Part shown: positions 46,073-56,355 of the stretch, in pieces
Layout of the letters: every line of letters starts with the position of its first letter
Position numbering within the stretch: the stretch's first letter is position 1
Source of the DNA: Euryodendron excelsum
Lineage: Eukaryota; Streptophyta; Magnoliopsida; Ericales; Pentaphylacaceae
DNA: 64,000 nt
Reading direction: 5' to 3'
Assembly: GCA_033060915.1 (NCBI GenBank)
Contig: CM065390.1
Location: 13,980,001 to 14,044,000, forward strand
Notes under the pieces: model-generated
What the model was told of the DNA's origin: nothing
Seen by the model: only the letters and a program-made list of their open reading frames with translations
Database searches by the model: none
Translations under genes and position numbers: made by a program

Positions 46073-46106
46073 TACCTCAGCTGGTTAAAACATCGTACTG
46101 ATAACG
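46073..46106 (+). other. Primer-binding site resembling the 5' half of tRNA-Ile
   Basis: Directly abutting the 5' LTR at 46107, the plus strand reads TACCTCAGCTGGTTAAAAC then ATCGTACTGATAACG. Lined up with plant cytosolic tRNA-Ile(AAU) as I know it, this covers nucleotides 8-40 (D arm through anticodon arm) with about 27 of 34 matches. Four mismatches are G to A and one is A to G at anticodon position 34. The minus-strand element therefore begins its interior with the complement of that half tRNA. It is not a tRNA gene: the acceptor stem and 3' half are absent. Confidence 0.7.
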
Positions 46107-46474
46107 TATTATAAAAGTAAAGAATATAAGACAAAAAAAATAACTCAACACAAAATATAATAAAATAATTATACATAAACTTTCAAATATTTATCATATT
46201 CGTTCTTCTAAAATATTTATAAGTTGATTTTCTGAATCACTTAAAATTTTTTTAATTAATAAAAATATAATATAATATTTACAATTTATCTATACTGTTA
46301 TTTTTTTTATTTTTTGTCTGTTTCTTCTTTTTTATTTTTTCTTTATTCTTTTAATTATATCAAGAACTATCTTTAATCACCTTTTATTTATAATGAATAG
46401 AAAGTTAGGAATGCGAGATCCTGCAAACCAATGCTGAAACGGCTAAATCGATATGGAGGTCATCAATTACGTCA
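46107..46474 (-). repeat. 5' LTR of the third copia element
   Basis: 368 bp. Its terminal CA has become TA. Just beyond its right end a roughly 48-bp unit (ATTACGTCACNTGATTGAATATGAARGATAAGGAA) is tandemly repeated at about 46465-46560, so the element boundary is blurred by a few tens of bases. Confidence 0.8.
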
Positions 46475-47023
46475 CCTGATTGAATATGAAAGATAAGGAA
46501 AGGACTACCCTTCATCCATTACGTCACATGATTGAATATGAAGGATAAGGAAGGAGACTACCTGCCCTTGATGCTAGCTAGCTTTTGTGATAATGTTAGA
46601 TAGAGTTGATTGAAAGTGGAATTTAGTCAAAAGGATATATTTTTAAATCTAAACTTGATTGCTGTGTTTTCTGTCCTTATTCTTGTTAATGAGAGAGCAA
46701 AATTTAGAAATTTGATTCTATTCTGTTTGAGTTCAAATTTTGGCGCTAAACACATTCAGAATACAACAATCATTGTTTTGAAACTCCGGTTGAGCTAAAA
46801 TAATTAAGAATTAGGTTAAGCAATGGTTTGAACAGTTTTTTAAATTTATTTTGATCAAAATTTGGTCAAATTCAATAAAAATTACGATTGAACCGTGATC
46901 CAGTCACTAAAATCGATTATTAGACAGTTCGATTTAATTTTTAAGATAAAATTTTAGATTTTCATTTTAAAATTTTAAATTTTAAGTATTAAAATTAGTG
47001 TAAAAAAATAAAATATATTTTAG

Positions 47024-47061
<38 letters not shown>

Positions 47062-50000
47062 TACGAATCAATAACGATTGATTCAAAGTTTGAACTAATA
47101 ATCCATTACCTAATCTCCCATCACCTAATCTCTTTTTTAATTCGATCAAGGGTCTGATTTTTAAAACAATCACAACACCAACTGCTTAAAAAATGGGGAA
47201 GGAAAGGTAGAGACTAAAACCTATAACTCAAAAGCAAGGTGTCAAGGGCTGATCAATCATTCCAATTGTTTCAATATGACCATCCAATCAGCTAATTTCA
47301 ATGAGGAATCTGCATCGATAAATCCGGGTTTGGACTAGAACTAGAATCGAGGTCAGTTTCATATATTTTAACTCAAAACCGTAACAATCATTTTATTGAA
47401 CTGAGTCAACCGAAGTCTTCGGGGCGGTTCCATCGTTGGATTGGCTCAAGTCGGGTTCCAACTTCCACCTATGTTACAGAATATCTTATTTATTCAATTA
47501 AATTTTTAAAAAAGATCACAATTTTGAAACCATAATTTTTCAAAAATCAAGATCGAATACAAAATATATCAATAATAATTAAGTACACTTATAATACACA
47601 TATAAATTTGTGATATATATTGGGTATTGAGATTTAAGTTAGACCATGCTAATCTACGAGCCAACCAAAATAATTGAGTATTCTATTTTAAGACCTAAAA
47701 CCAAATCAGACCTGAACGAGCTCAAATCATACTGACTCACATGAGTTAAGTTGGTATGAATATCAATTTTTTTTATTTTTTATTGTGCACTCCTAATTTT
47801 AGTCTTATAAGTTTTGGGGTAAACAATTTTTTTTCATTATTTGGTAAGTATTTAATGGGAAAATCTTTAAGGGTCACTTTTTAAGTGTGAAAAGAAACAA
47901 TCCTAGTGAAAAAGTGAAAACAGTCCCAAGCCAATCTAGCCTTGTTAGATACAAGGGGGGTATACACGTATCATTTTCAAATCTCCTTCTATTGGACCGA
48001 CCAAACTGACATTTCGAAAAGTCTTACGCCTCTTTACATCATTTGACATTGAAATTGGAAAACTTTACATCTTTTGTTGGGCCCGCAAGTAAAGATTATT
48101 GGACTCTACCGGGTCGGCGAAGACCAAACTTGGACTAGTCTGTGAAGTGATGTAGAGGGGAATTGCCAACATTGTATCCATCACGTGTATTTTTTTAGTT
48201 AAGTTCTTCGATATCCATCTCGGTTGGAAGAATTCCGTCGGCCGGTTTATACGTGGCAGCTCAAGTATTAAAATTATATTAATTTATTTTTATTGTTTTA
48301 GATTTTTGACATTATTTATGTAATTACTAAATTTATTAAAAAAAATATTTAAATAAAAAATATAAATATAAATACATGGCAAATGGTACGCAGGGTAATA
48401 AAAATTCCTACATGGAAGGAAATCCCTATCCAAAAAATAAATAACACTTTCATAACATTTGATACAAAAGTTTTAGTTTAAAAAAGTATATTAAAAAACT
48501 TAACATCAGTCTAGGGCGATAAACAAACCAAAACTATTTGAGCTTGACTTGCATTGAGCTAGTTAAAAACTCGCTATGCAAACAAGTCAAGTTTAAACAC
48601 ATTTTAAAAATCGTTAATTTTTTAAACTTGGCTCAAAATCAATTCCATAAGCTTGCGTGAACTAAAATAATTAAGTTACTCGAGCTACACTTAATTAAAA
48701 CTTGTTTGAGATTAGTTTAAAAAATAAGCAAATCAAACTTAAACAGTTGCGAATCTTAAAGAATGTGCTACTCGGCTTGCTTACAGCCCAAACACGAGTC
48801 GCCCTTGATAGTAGTAGCAGATATGTAGGATGGAATCTCAGCTTTATTCAAGTTGTAGGTGCGAGGGGAGAGATACCTGCCCTTATACAGATCACCACCA
48901 TTGGGCCAAAAAAGAAATATTTCAAAATAAATGTGAAGATTCTTCAAAACGTTGAAGTATATGCTGATATTATTATGTGTGGGACAAATTTGGAATGTGT
49001 TCGTTTCACTAAACTGTCTATCTGGAATAAGTCAAATTTTGTTCAAAATTAGTGAGTTTTTTTTTTTTTTGTTAATGTGAAAGGATCAGGTTCAACTCAA
49101 AATGTACAGAGCATGCTCTGGTGTAACAAAAAATTGAGAAATTAAAGACCAAGAAGAAGAAGAAAATGAATGTCAAACATGTGGGACACTTATTAGCTTC
49201 TTTTTTTTTTTAATTTAACCGGATGTTCAGGTTAATTTACGCGCACCTCGATTACTTTCAAAACTTGTGCAATCTCTTTGTTCTGCACAAACCGTGGTCA
49301 CAATTTCAGCTTCTGACATAACCAACAGATGATTGGGTCTAGTTGATGATAAGTTCAAAAATCAGATTACTAGCCCTTGTAAGGTTAGGTTTGTATACTA
49401 TTGCACTCACTCCAACATCCTAGATTAATACAAACCAACACTAGGTAATGTATAGGAATGTAACTTTGCCTAGTAGCCCATGGGCCGGCCCTAAACTAAG
49501 CCTGTTGGCCTAGGCCAGCTGAAGTTCAAGCCCGGACCCCTGGGCATCTGTTGCTAATTCTGGCCATGTTTATAAACAATTGACAAAGCCCATGGCCCAG
49601 CCCCATCTGGTATCCTTAGGGTCACAAGCTGGGCCTAAGCGTAAAGTGGGTATAAAATTTTAGCCCACCGGGCACGGCCAGGCCCAATTCAAAGCCAGGC
49701 CAGGCAAATTTACATCCCTTTAATGTACATCATCAAAGCAGGCAGTATATTGTTTCTCCTGGGCAATTCTCACCATTCTGATTAGCAAGACAAAGCAATC
49801 CTGTATGGAAACACTATCACAGTTTGGTCATTCATCTCAGTGAAAACAATGGCAGATGAACTATTATTTGTGCGAGACTATGAATGTCAAAACGTTCCTA
49901 CTGATCCTAGAAATGCAAAACAAACAGTGAAGAGAGTAGTAATTCTGTAAAAAGAGAAAAAAAAAAAGAAAAAGATTAATCTAGGCCGACCCCTTCAAAG
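46475..50000. other. Intergenic DNA with degenerate repeats; no supported gene
   Basis: Bases 46795-47480 are rich in GGTTC/GAACC words like the patch at 11790-12320. Bases 48535-48730 contain AAACTTGACTTG/GAGCTAGTT/GCTTGAC-type repeat words. Bases about 49480-49715 hold GGGCCGGCCCTAA, TGGCCTAGGCCAG and GGCCAGGCCC-type self-complementary GGCC words. A 116-codon plus-strand frame at 48702-49052 resembles nothing I know. Confidence 0.45.
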
Positions 50001-52529
50001 CTATCTTCCCTTTGGATTCAGCAGTTGTGAGAATACCCCTGTTGTTGTTGTTGTTGTTGCATCAGACTCTCGGTCACTAACAACGTCGACACAATCACCA
50101 TGGACTGGCTCAGCATGGGGAATCCAGTCCGGCATCTCCGGAATATAATTCGCGCTATTCTCATCTTCAACAGATTGTATAGAAGCGTCTTGCAGTTGGA
50201 GAGCATACTCCAGATTCCACAGAACATCTCCCATTGTTGGTCTCTCATTCCCATATTCAGCCAAACACTTCTCAGCTGTTTCTCCAAATTTTCGAAGTGA
50301 ATCAAGATTAACAGCACCAACAAGATGGGGATCTATTATGTTCCCTAGTTGGCCCTTCTTTTGCCAGCTCATGGCCCATTCTGCCATGTTAACTTGTTCT
50401 CTTGGGAGAGTAGGGTTTATAGCCGGCCGAGCACATAAAACCTCCATAAGGACTACTCCAAAAGAATACACATCAGACTTCTCGGTGAGTTGCTGGCGCC
50501 GGTAGTACTCAGGATCAAGGTACCCAAAACTTCCCTTCACAGCAGTACTTACATGGGTTTGATCCAGAGTTGGGCCAAACTTTGATAATCCAAAATCTGC
50601 CACTTTTGCATTGAGATTTTCATCAAGAAGTATGTTAGTTGTTTTGACATCGCGATGGATAATGCTTTCTGCTGCTCCAGTATGAAGATAGTGCAATCCC
50701 TTTGCAGCTCCAATGCAAATCTCAAGCCTTTGTTTCCAAGTAAGAGGAGGAAGGTCTGAGCCTGAGCCATATAAGTGCTTTCGAAGGGGGCCACCGGCCA
50801 TGAACTCGTACACAAGGATCATCTCATTGAGATCTTCACAATAGCCTATGAGAGAAACCAGGTGCCTGTGGCGAAGCTTAGACAGCATCTCAATTTCTGT
50901 CCTGAATTCAATCAGTCCTTGTTGGGATCTCGGGTTTCCTCGCTTGACAGCAACCACAACGCCATTTTCTAGCACTCCTTTGTAAACCTTGCCAAACCCA
51001 CCTACACCCAAGACCAAGCTCTCATCGAAGTTCTTGGTTGCTTCACAAATCTCTGAGAAAGCTAGAATGCGGCCTAACCCAAGAGAAGGTGTTGTTGAAG
51101 CAAAACTATCGGTTGAAACTTTGGTTTCTGAGTTCCCCACATGAGTAGGAAGTGGCAACCAGGCTGACGGCTGATGTTTTGGCTTCTTTGGATGGCGGAA
51201 ACAGAGGGAAACAGCTACCAAGATGAGCAACAAAACAGCAAATCCACCCAAACAGGAAAAAATCACTAGCAACACATGCTTGCCACCCTTGGGGGCCTTC
51301 AAATCTGTGGAGTTGGCTCTAAAACTCCCATCAAGGCTGTTACTAGGATTACTCACCTTCATTATCTCCAAACCATTCAAAATTGCATTGGTTGGGACAT
51401 TCCTCAGATTAGGAGGACCAACCTGAATTAAAATCTGATTTGCTCCCATTGAAACATTCACAACATAGTCAATGAAGTAAGCCGCTGATAATGCCATTGT
51501 CTTGCTTGAGATATCAAAAGAGTCTAGAGCAGATTGTTTGTTGATGTAGACATTGAAAACTAGACTATAAAGAGCTACACTAACAATGTCACAGAAATGG
51601 ATCCTAACAAGGTAAGTGAAGCCTTCATCAACTTCAAACGACCACGAAATATTGAACTTCTGATTGTTGACATTTGCATCTGCCATTTCTTGGGCAGTGG
51701 CATAAACCCAATTTGGTGCGATTTCAGCCGAAACCCCAGTAGGGTACTTGATTGAACTGGGATTCGTTGAAACATTACGAGCAGAAGCAGCATTAACAAG
51801 AAAAGGCTGATCCGATTCCCAAATCCTCCACAATGTGTCATTCTTTGGAGTCAAAACTGGACCTCCCATGTTAAGTCTATAAGCTGTCTCAAAACCCACA
51901 TAGGTTGGGATCTCAAGTGGTGAACCTATCGGAATTGGGACAGCACTCGAAGGGATTTGCCCATCGGGCATGGATACAACCTCAATCCCGTTGATGAATG
52001 CAATTGAACCGTTCCATGGAGACAATGTCAGTACTAATTTTCCTGAACTCGAACCTCTCACTTCAACTACATATTCCTTAAGGAGAGGGTTTTTTTTGCT
52101 GAATTTCGAGAAAGAGAACCCATGAAGCAGTTTAATCCCACTTGCTACCACAGAAAATACTGCTGATTCTAAGTTGAATTGGTTATTCCCAATCGGGTAG
52201 AAATGAAGGCGTAGCCAGTGGTGACCTAATTGCTTTGTGCCGATTGTATAGGTTGAACTCTTGGTGAACACACGGGCAGAGTTATAAAGATTTGGAAAAC
52301 CCATTTCAGCGTTCGATACCACAATTTGGGAATCAGTTCTAGAGAAACCCACATTTGAATTTCCAAAATCGGGTTCAAAAACCCTGCCATCGTCATCTTC
52401 TAATGTGTTATTTCCACCACAGTTAATCAAGAAGCTGTCTACAGGACTGAATAAAGAATTGCAGGCTATTGATTGAACACAAAGAACACATAGAAAGCAG
52501 ACGAAATACAACCCATTTGGATTACCCAT
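50001..52529 (-). CDS. CrRLK1L-type malectin-like receptor kinase (At2g39360/CURVY1-like)
   Basis: Single-exon frame of 842 residues, the usual CrRLK1L size and structure. Residues 1-23 are a signal peptide, about 30-395 two malectin-like domains (start DSFLINCGGNN, then RVFTKSSTYTI, HHWLRLHFYPI and, in the second, FTYLVRIHFCDI). Residues 418-444 form a membrane helix. The kinase (about 504-780) has the GVGGFG loop at 508-513, K529 (VAVK), HRD at 625-627, DFG at 645-647 and GYLDPEY, so it should be an active RD kinase. Family members sense cell-wall state or RALF peptides at the plasma membrane. The order beside an ABCB6/20 gene recalls At2g39360 (CVY1) and At2g39480 in Arabidopsis; the orthologue call rests on that and on overall similarity. 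The 5' flank has TA and GA microsatellites. Confidence 0.92.
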   Translation of the reverse strand: MGNPNGLYFVCFLCVLCVQSIACNSLFSPVDSFLINCGGNNTLEDDDGRVFEPDFGNSNVGFSRTDSQIVVSNAEMGFPNLYNSARVFTKSSTYTIGTKQLGHHWLRLHFYPIGNNQFNLESAVFSVVASGIKLLHGFSFSKFSKKNPLLKEYVVEVRGSSSGKLVLTLSPWNGSIAFINGIEVVSMPDGQIPSSAVPIPIGSPLEIPTYVGFETAYRLNMGGPVLTPKNDTLWRIWESDQPFLVNAASARNVSTNPSSIKYPTGVSAEIAPNWVYATAQEMADANVNNQKFNISWSFEVDEGFTYLVRIHFCDIVSVALYSLVFNVYINKQSALDSFDISSKTMALSAAYFIDYVVNVSMGANQILIQVGPPNLRNVPTNAILNGLEIMKVSNPSNSLDGSFRANSTDLKAPKGGKHVLLVIFSCLGGFAVLLLILVAVSLCFRHPKKPKHQPSAWLPLPTHVGNSETKVSTDSFASTTPSLGLGRILAFSEICEATKNFDESLVLGVGGFGKVYKGVLENGVVVAVKRGNPRSQQGLIEFRTEIEMLSKLRHRHLVSLIGYCEDLNEMILVYEFMAGGPLRKHLYGSGSDLPPLTWKQRLEICIGAAKGLHYLHTGAAESIIHRDVKTTNILLDENLNAKVADFGLSKFGPTLDQTHVSTAVKGSFGYLDPEYYRRQQLTEKSDVYSFGVVLMEVLCARPAINPTLPREQVNMAEWAMSWQKKGQLGNIIDPHLVGAVNLDSLRKFGETAEKCLAEYGNERPTMGDVLWNLEYALQLQDASIQSVEDENSANYIPEMPDWIPHAEPVHGDCVDVVSDRESDATTTTTTGVFSQLLNPKGR

Positions 52530-52688
52530 TTCTTTTTTGTTCTCACATATCTTGAATTAAGCAAATAAAGCAATGTAGAAGCTAGAAAAGAATTACCCGT
52601 TTTGATTCTCACATGCCTTGAATCTTCTTGTAAGGATAGAATTCTAGAGACTGAATGAGAGAATGCATACCTGGTGATTCAATCTACT

Positions 52689-52707
52689 TTATATATATAT
52701 ATACATG

Positions 52708-52753
<46 letters not shown>
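52689..52753. repeat. Compound (TA)n(GA)n microsatellite upstream of the receptor kinase
   Basis: TA units with one CATG interruption, then about 14 GA units. It lies 160-225 bp upstream of the ATG, probably in the 5' UTR or promoter, reading CT then TA on the sense strand. Confidence 0.9.
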
Positions 52754-52757
<4 letters not shown>

Positions 52758-52759
52758 AG

Positions 52760-55250
52760 CTGCTATTTCCAAGATTTGGTGTGTGGATTGTTGAGGACTG
52801 AGGGCTGCATTAACTTTTTAATTGAAGTTTGGGACAGTGTTATAACTAACAGAGCCCCTAGCAGTTATTTTTTGGTAGATAATTTAATATCAATATAGGC
52901 CAAATGCTAAGTTGTTAGTTCTACAGTATTAAAATCTGCGAAAAAACACAGTGACCTCACACTTTGTACAACTCGATACATCATGTTTATTTAAAACAAT
53001 GTATTGGCAAGACCTACGAATTTATTAAATAAAATTTTCAAGATGATTTGAGAACAAGATTAATCAAATATGTTAGCATATCAATGGGTTCATGTTTATG
53101 AGATAAACCACTTCTCTCTTTGTTCTAATATTTCGTATGACAAAAATAGAACGTTGAAGGCAAAGCATATGGCCATGTGCAGCTCAAGCTCCCTAAACGG
53201 AAAGTCTTTGTTTAGCTTGACTTGACTGGTCAAAAAGACCAACCAAGAGATAAATAAATAAATAACTAAAAAAACTGGTAAAAATATGTTGACCAACTGC
53301 CAGTAGGACAACTATTTTCCGGCGAGCCGAGCTCTCTATGTAGTTCCAACCTGATATTTCATCGAATAAGCTAATTTGAAGTTTAGCAGATGAAATTGCA
53401 GTAATAAATTGATTGCCAGGGGGGCAGTTATTCTTAATTTTGCAAAGCTCTAACGCTCTGCAACATCTTTTCTTTACTTTAAGGAACAACTACGTATGGT
53501 AATTGTTTTTTACGGTACCGATATTCGATAATAAAATTATTTATTGCTTGGTAATCTTACTTATTATCGAGACTAATTTACTTACGGCTGGAACTAATAT
53601 CTCTACCAGGTTGAATTTTACTTTAAGAAAAATGCTATTCTTTGTAAAAAAATTTTATAAAAAATCTAACCAAAATAATATGACAATATTATTTTTGTCA
53701 TTAAGTACAATAAATATTTTATTTTAAAATAAAAGATTATCATTTATCCACACTGTATATAAATTTTGTATAAATTTTTTTTACTTCTATAGTATTAATC
53801 CCTAACTGAAGTCTTCAGCCGCTGTACTGAACTGTCAAAATTTCATTGAAGAATTTTACAAAAGAGAATTTTACAAAAGAAAAGGGTATAGGCACTAAAA
53901 GTTAAATATTATAGTACACCACAGTCTAATAGATTTTGGCTGTGGGACATTTTGATTCTTCTTGGAAAGTGAACTTCCAACTACCTAAAAAATTAACATT
54001 AAAAGTAGCTACAGATTTAATCATATTGCAACAGATTTAGAACAAATCTATACAATCACATGCTTCAAGAACCAGTTTTAGATCCACAACGTTGACCTTT
54101 GTTCCCAATAATTAAAAAAAAAAGCAGTCCAATGAGGCTCTTTTATCATTGTGGGTCTAAGGAGGGTCCAATGTGCCTTACTTTTTGTATATAAAGATAG
54201 TTTATGTATTTAGAATTGCAACACCTAAGAGTGTAATTCATGTAACAAACGAGAGGGGTTAGCACCACTAGGGTGGAGTTAAATGTAGTAATTTTTAATT
54301 AAAACATGAAACATTGACTCAACAGCTTTCAATAATCTTTTTAAAAGCCTATATCTTCTCAACATTTATTATACAATAACATTTAAATGCTAAATATATT
54401 TCTATTAAGTTTTATACGTATTTTTTTAATTGTTTTAATTAAAATATAAGATAAAATTATTTAATAAAATACAAATTAAGATAAATAACCTAAATTAATT
54501 TCATTGCATACTCTCAAATCCATCTACGTTAACATGTGCTCGGACCCAGTAAAGCAAAATTCATTGAAATGTTAAATAAACCTATGTTTTTGTTGCGCAT
54601 GCTCTGCGCATCTGCGGTGCATGTGGATGAATGGGCTTCTTTTTGCTACTATACACGTGAATGAGAGCATGCGTGACGAACTTCGATGAAAGGTGAAAAA
54701 ATTTTTGAGTCCCAAGCTCACTTCAGCACAACATCAAATCCGAGTTTAAATCCAAAACCTTTTTCTGAATGAGCATCCGGATTTACAAACAAGTGCCAGT
54801 GCAACGTGATCGATCTATAAAAGATAAATAGGCAAGACTCATAGTCCTCTATAAAAAAAAAAAATTCAATATTTTTTTGGATTAAGGCCCTATGGAGGGT
54901 ATTAATTTAGGGAGTGGCAGTAAATAAAACTTTGCTAGTACATTATACATATATATATATATATATAGAAAGGTCACACAAAAGGTGAGAGGTGCCAGTT
55001 CAACCTAACCCATTGTAAGAGAGGGCATCCTATTTTTCCACTTGTGTGAGAGAAAAAGTTTTGAATGCAGCTATAAAAATAAAATAAAAAAATAAGAACT
55101 TTAAATTTAACACCCCACAAAAAATCCCTTAATAAAAGCAAGAAGGAAGAAATGAAAGGATAACATGAAAATTTAGCTTCTAGTTACGAAAGAAGGAAGA
55201 AGAAAGGGGAAAAAAATCTTTTAATGCTTAAGGGGCAAAACATATATTTC
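52760..55250. other. Intergenic DNA between the receptor kinase and the ABC transporter
   Basis: No supported gene. AT-rich, with a (TA)n run at 54947-54967 and several short non-protein-like frames. Two close copies of GAATTTTACAAAAGA lie at about 53850-53880. Confidence 0.45.
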
Positions 55251-55261
55251 CTATTATAAGA

Positions 55262-55330
55262 GGAGAGAGAGAGAGAGAGAAGTTAAAACTATTATTAGAG
55301 AGAGAGAGAAGTTAAAACTATTATTAACCA
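55262..55330. repeat. Tandem GA-repeat/AAGTTAAAACTATTATTA duplication
   Basis: GAGAGAGAGA followed by AGTTAAAACTATTATTA occurs twice in a row (units of about 35-40 bp). Confidence 0.85.
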
Positions 55331-56355
55331 ACTCCCCTTTCTTGTTTCTCCATTTTCTCCATAACTTTACTCCAAATCTGCCATGATATTTATACCAAAA
55401 GTTTTTAATATCACTGGCGTATAATTCTGAACCAGCCCGAATTTGTAACCTTGTCCTGTAAATGCATACCCAAAAGAGTAAACAGAAGAGACTTTGTGGG
55501 AAGCAGGTGCAGAATTTGGGAAGGAGTTCCCAGTCAGTATGAACAAGAAAGCAAGGCACTCTCAATTCCCTTTTTTCACTCCTCACAAACCCGCTCATTG
55601 TCTGCCAGGAAAAAGAAGAAAAAAAAAAGATGCAGATCCTTCCCAAAAATATTAATATACAAGCTCCATACAACTATAATGGACAAGGTATATATGATGT
55701 TGGAAAAGATAAGGTAATACAAATATATGTTAACCAATCATACAAATAAATAAAATAAGCTAGCAAATTATATAATCATTTTATATACAAGAGAGAGTTT
55801 CAACAAATGCCTTCACTCTATCCTTCTTTCAAGCTTCTGTCGTTTTCACATTTGCAAGAAAGATGTACACCAGGAAAATTGGTGAGAATGGCCCCCAAGA
55901 GAGAGAGAGAGAGATCCACCATACACCGACGGGCAAACAGGAAAAAGATGTAGCTACCACTTGAGAGAGAAATTACAATCAACCGCATTCCACTCTATAA
56001 TTAACAAATCAATATACCATGGAGACAAAGCACAATCCTAACCTAATGATGATGCTTGCCTCCGAAAAAATATGTATTGAGAGCCTGCCCTCTTAGGTAA
56101 ATTGAATTCTGAAGACCCAACTTCTCACCCCCTTCTAAATTTTGTGCAACGTAACCACAGCTACCGCCCTTCTCAATGCCACCAAACCGCCATTATGAAC
56201 ATCAGTGTAAGACCGCATCATCCTTGCTCATCTTAACCATCGTGGAAACTCTCGCCGCCTCAAATTTCCGGAACATGCAGGTACCAACATTCTGAGCGAC
56301 TTGGAAACAGACAGATTTCCGAAAAGCACACCTTACAACCAATCCCAAACCCCGC
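55331..56355 (-). other. 3' flank and probable 3' UTR of the ABCB transporter
   Basis: Bases about 55800-56355 follow the stop codon. A 139-codon minus frame at 55254-55673 has no recognisable domain. I see no gene here. Confidence 0.4.

Larger units (their letters stand above)
40351..46474 (-). mobile_element. Third Ty1/copia retrotransposon, old and decayed
   Basis: LTRs at 46107-46474 (5') and 40351-40761 (3') share the ATAACTCAACACAAAATA block and the TATA-type TTTATAATGA stretch. On the minus strand they begin TGACGTAATG and end TTATAACA (mutated to TTATAATA in the 5' copy). AGAGGGAGTA beside 40762 is the polypurine tract. Domain order on minus: Gag with CCHC knuckle (about 45640-44580), protease/GAG-pre-integrase (44570-43950), integrase (43945-43160), RT (42480-41600) and RNase H ending about 40925. 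All domains are broken by stops or frameshifts. A tRNA-like primer site lies at 46073-46106. Confidence 0.9.

Noticed and set aside
46073..46106. A tRNA gene at the third copia LTR edge
   Set aside because: Only nucleotides 8-40 of a tRNA-Ile-like sequence are present. There is no acceptor stem, T arm or 3' half, and it abuts an LTR, so a primer-binding site explains it better.
48702..49052. 116-codon plus-strand frame in intergenic DNA
   Set aside because: No recognisable domain, no conserved motif and no promoter context; it is flanked by repeat words. Open length alone is weak evidence.
55254..55673. 139-codon minus-strand frame downstream of the ABCB gene
   Set aside because: Begins and ends in low-complexity text (GA repeat), has no known motif and sits in the 3' flank.
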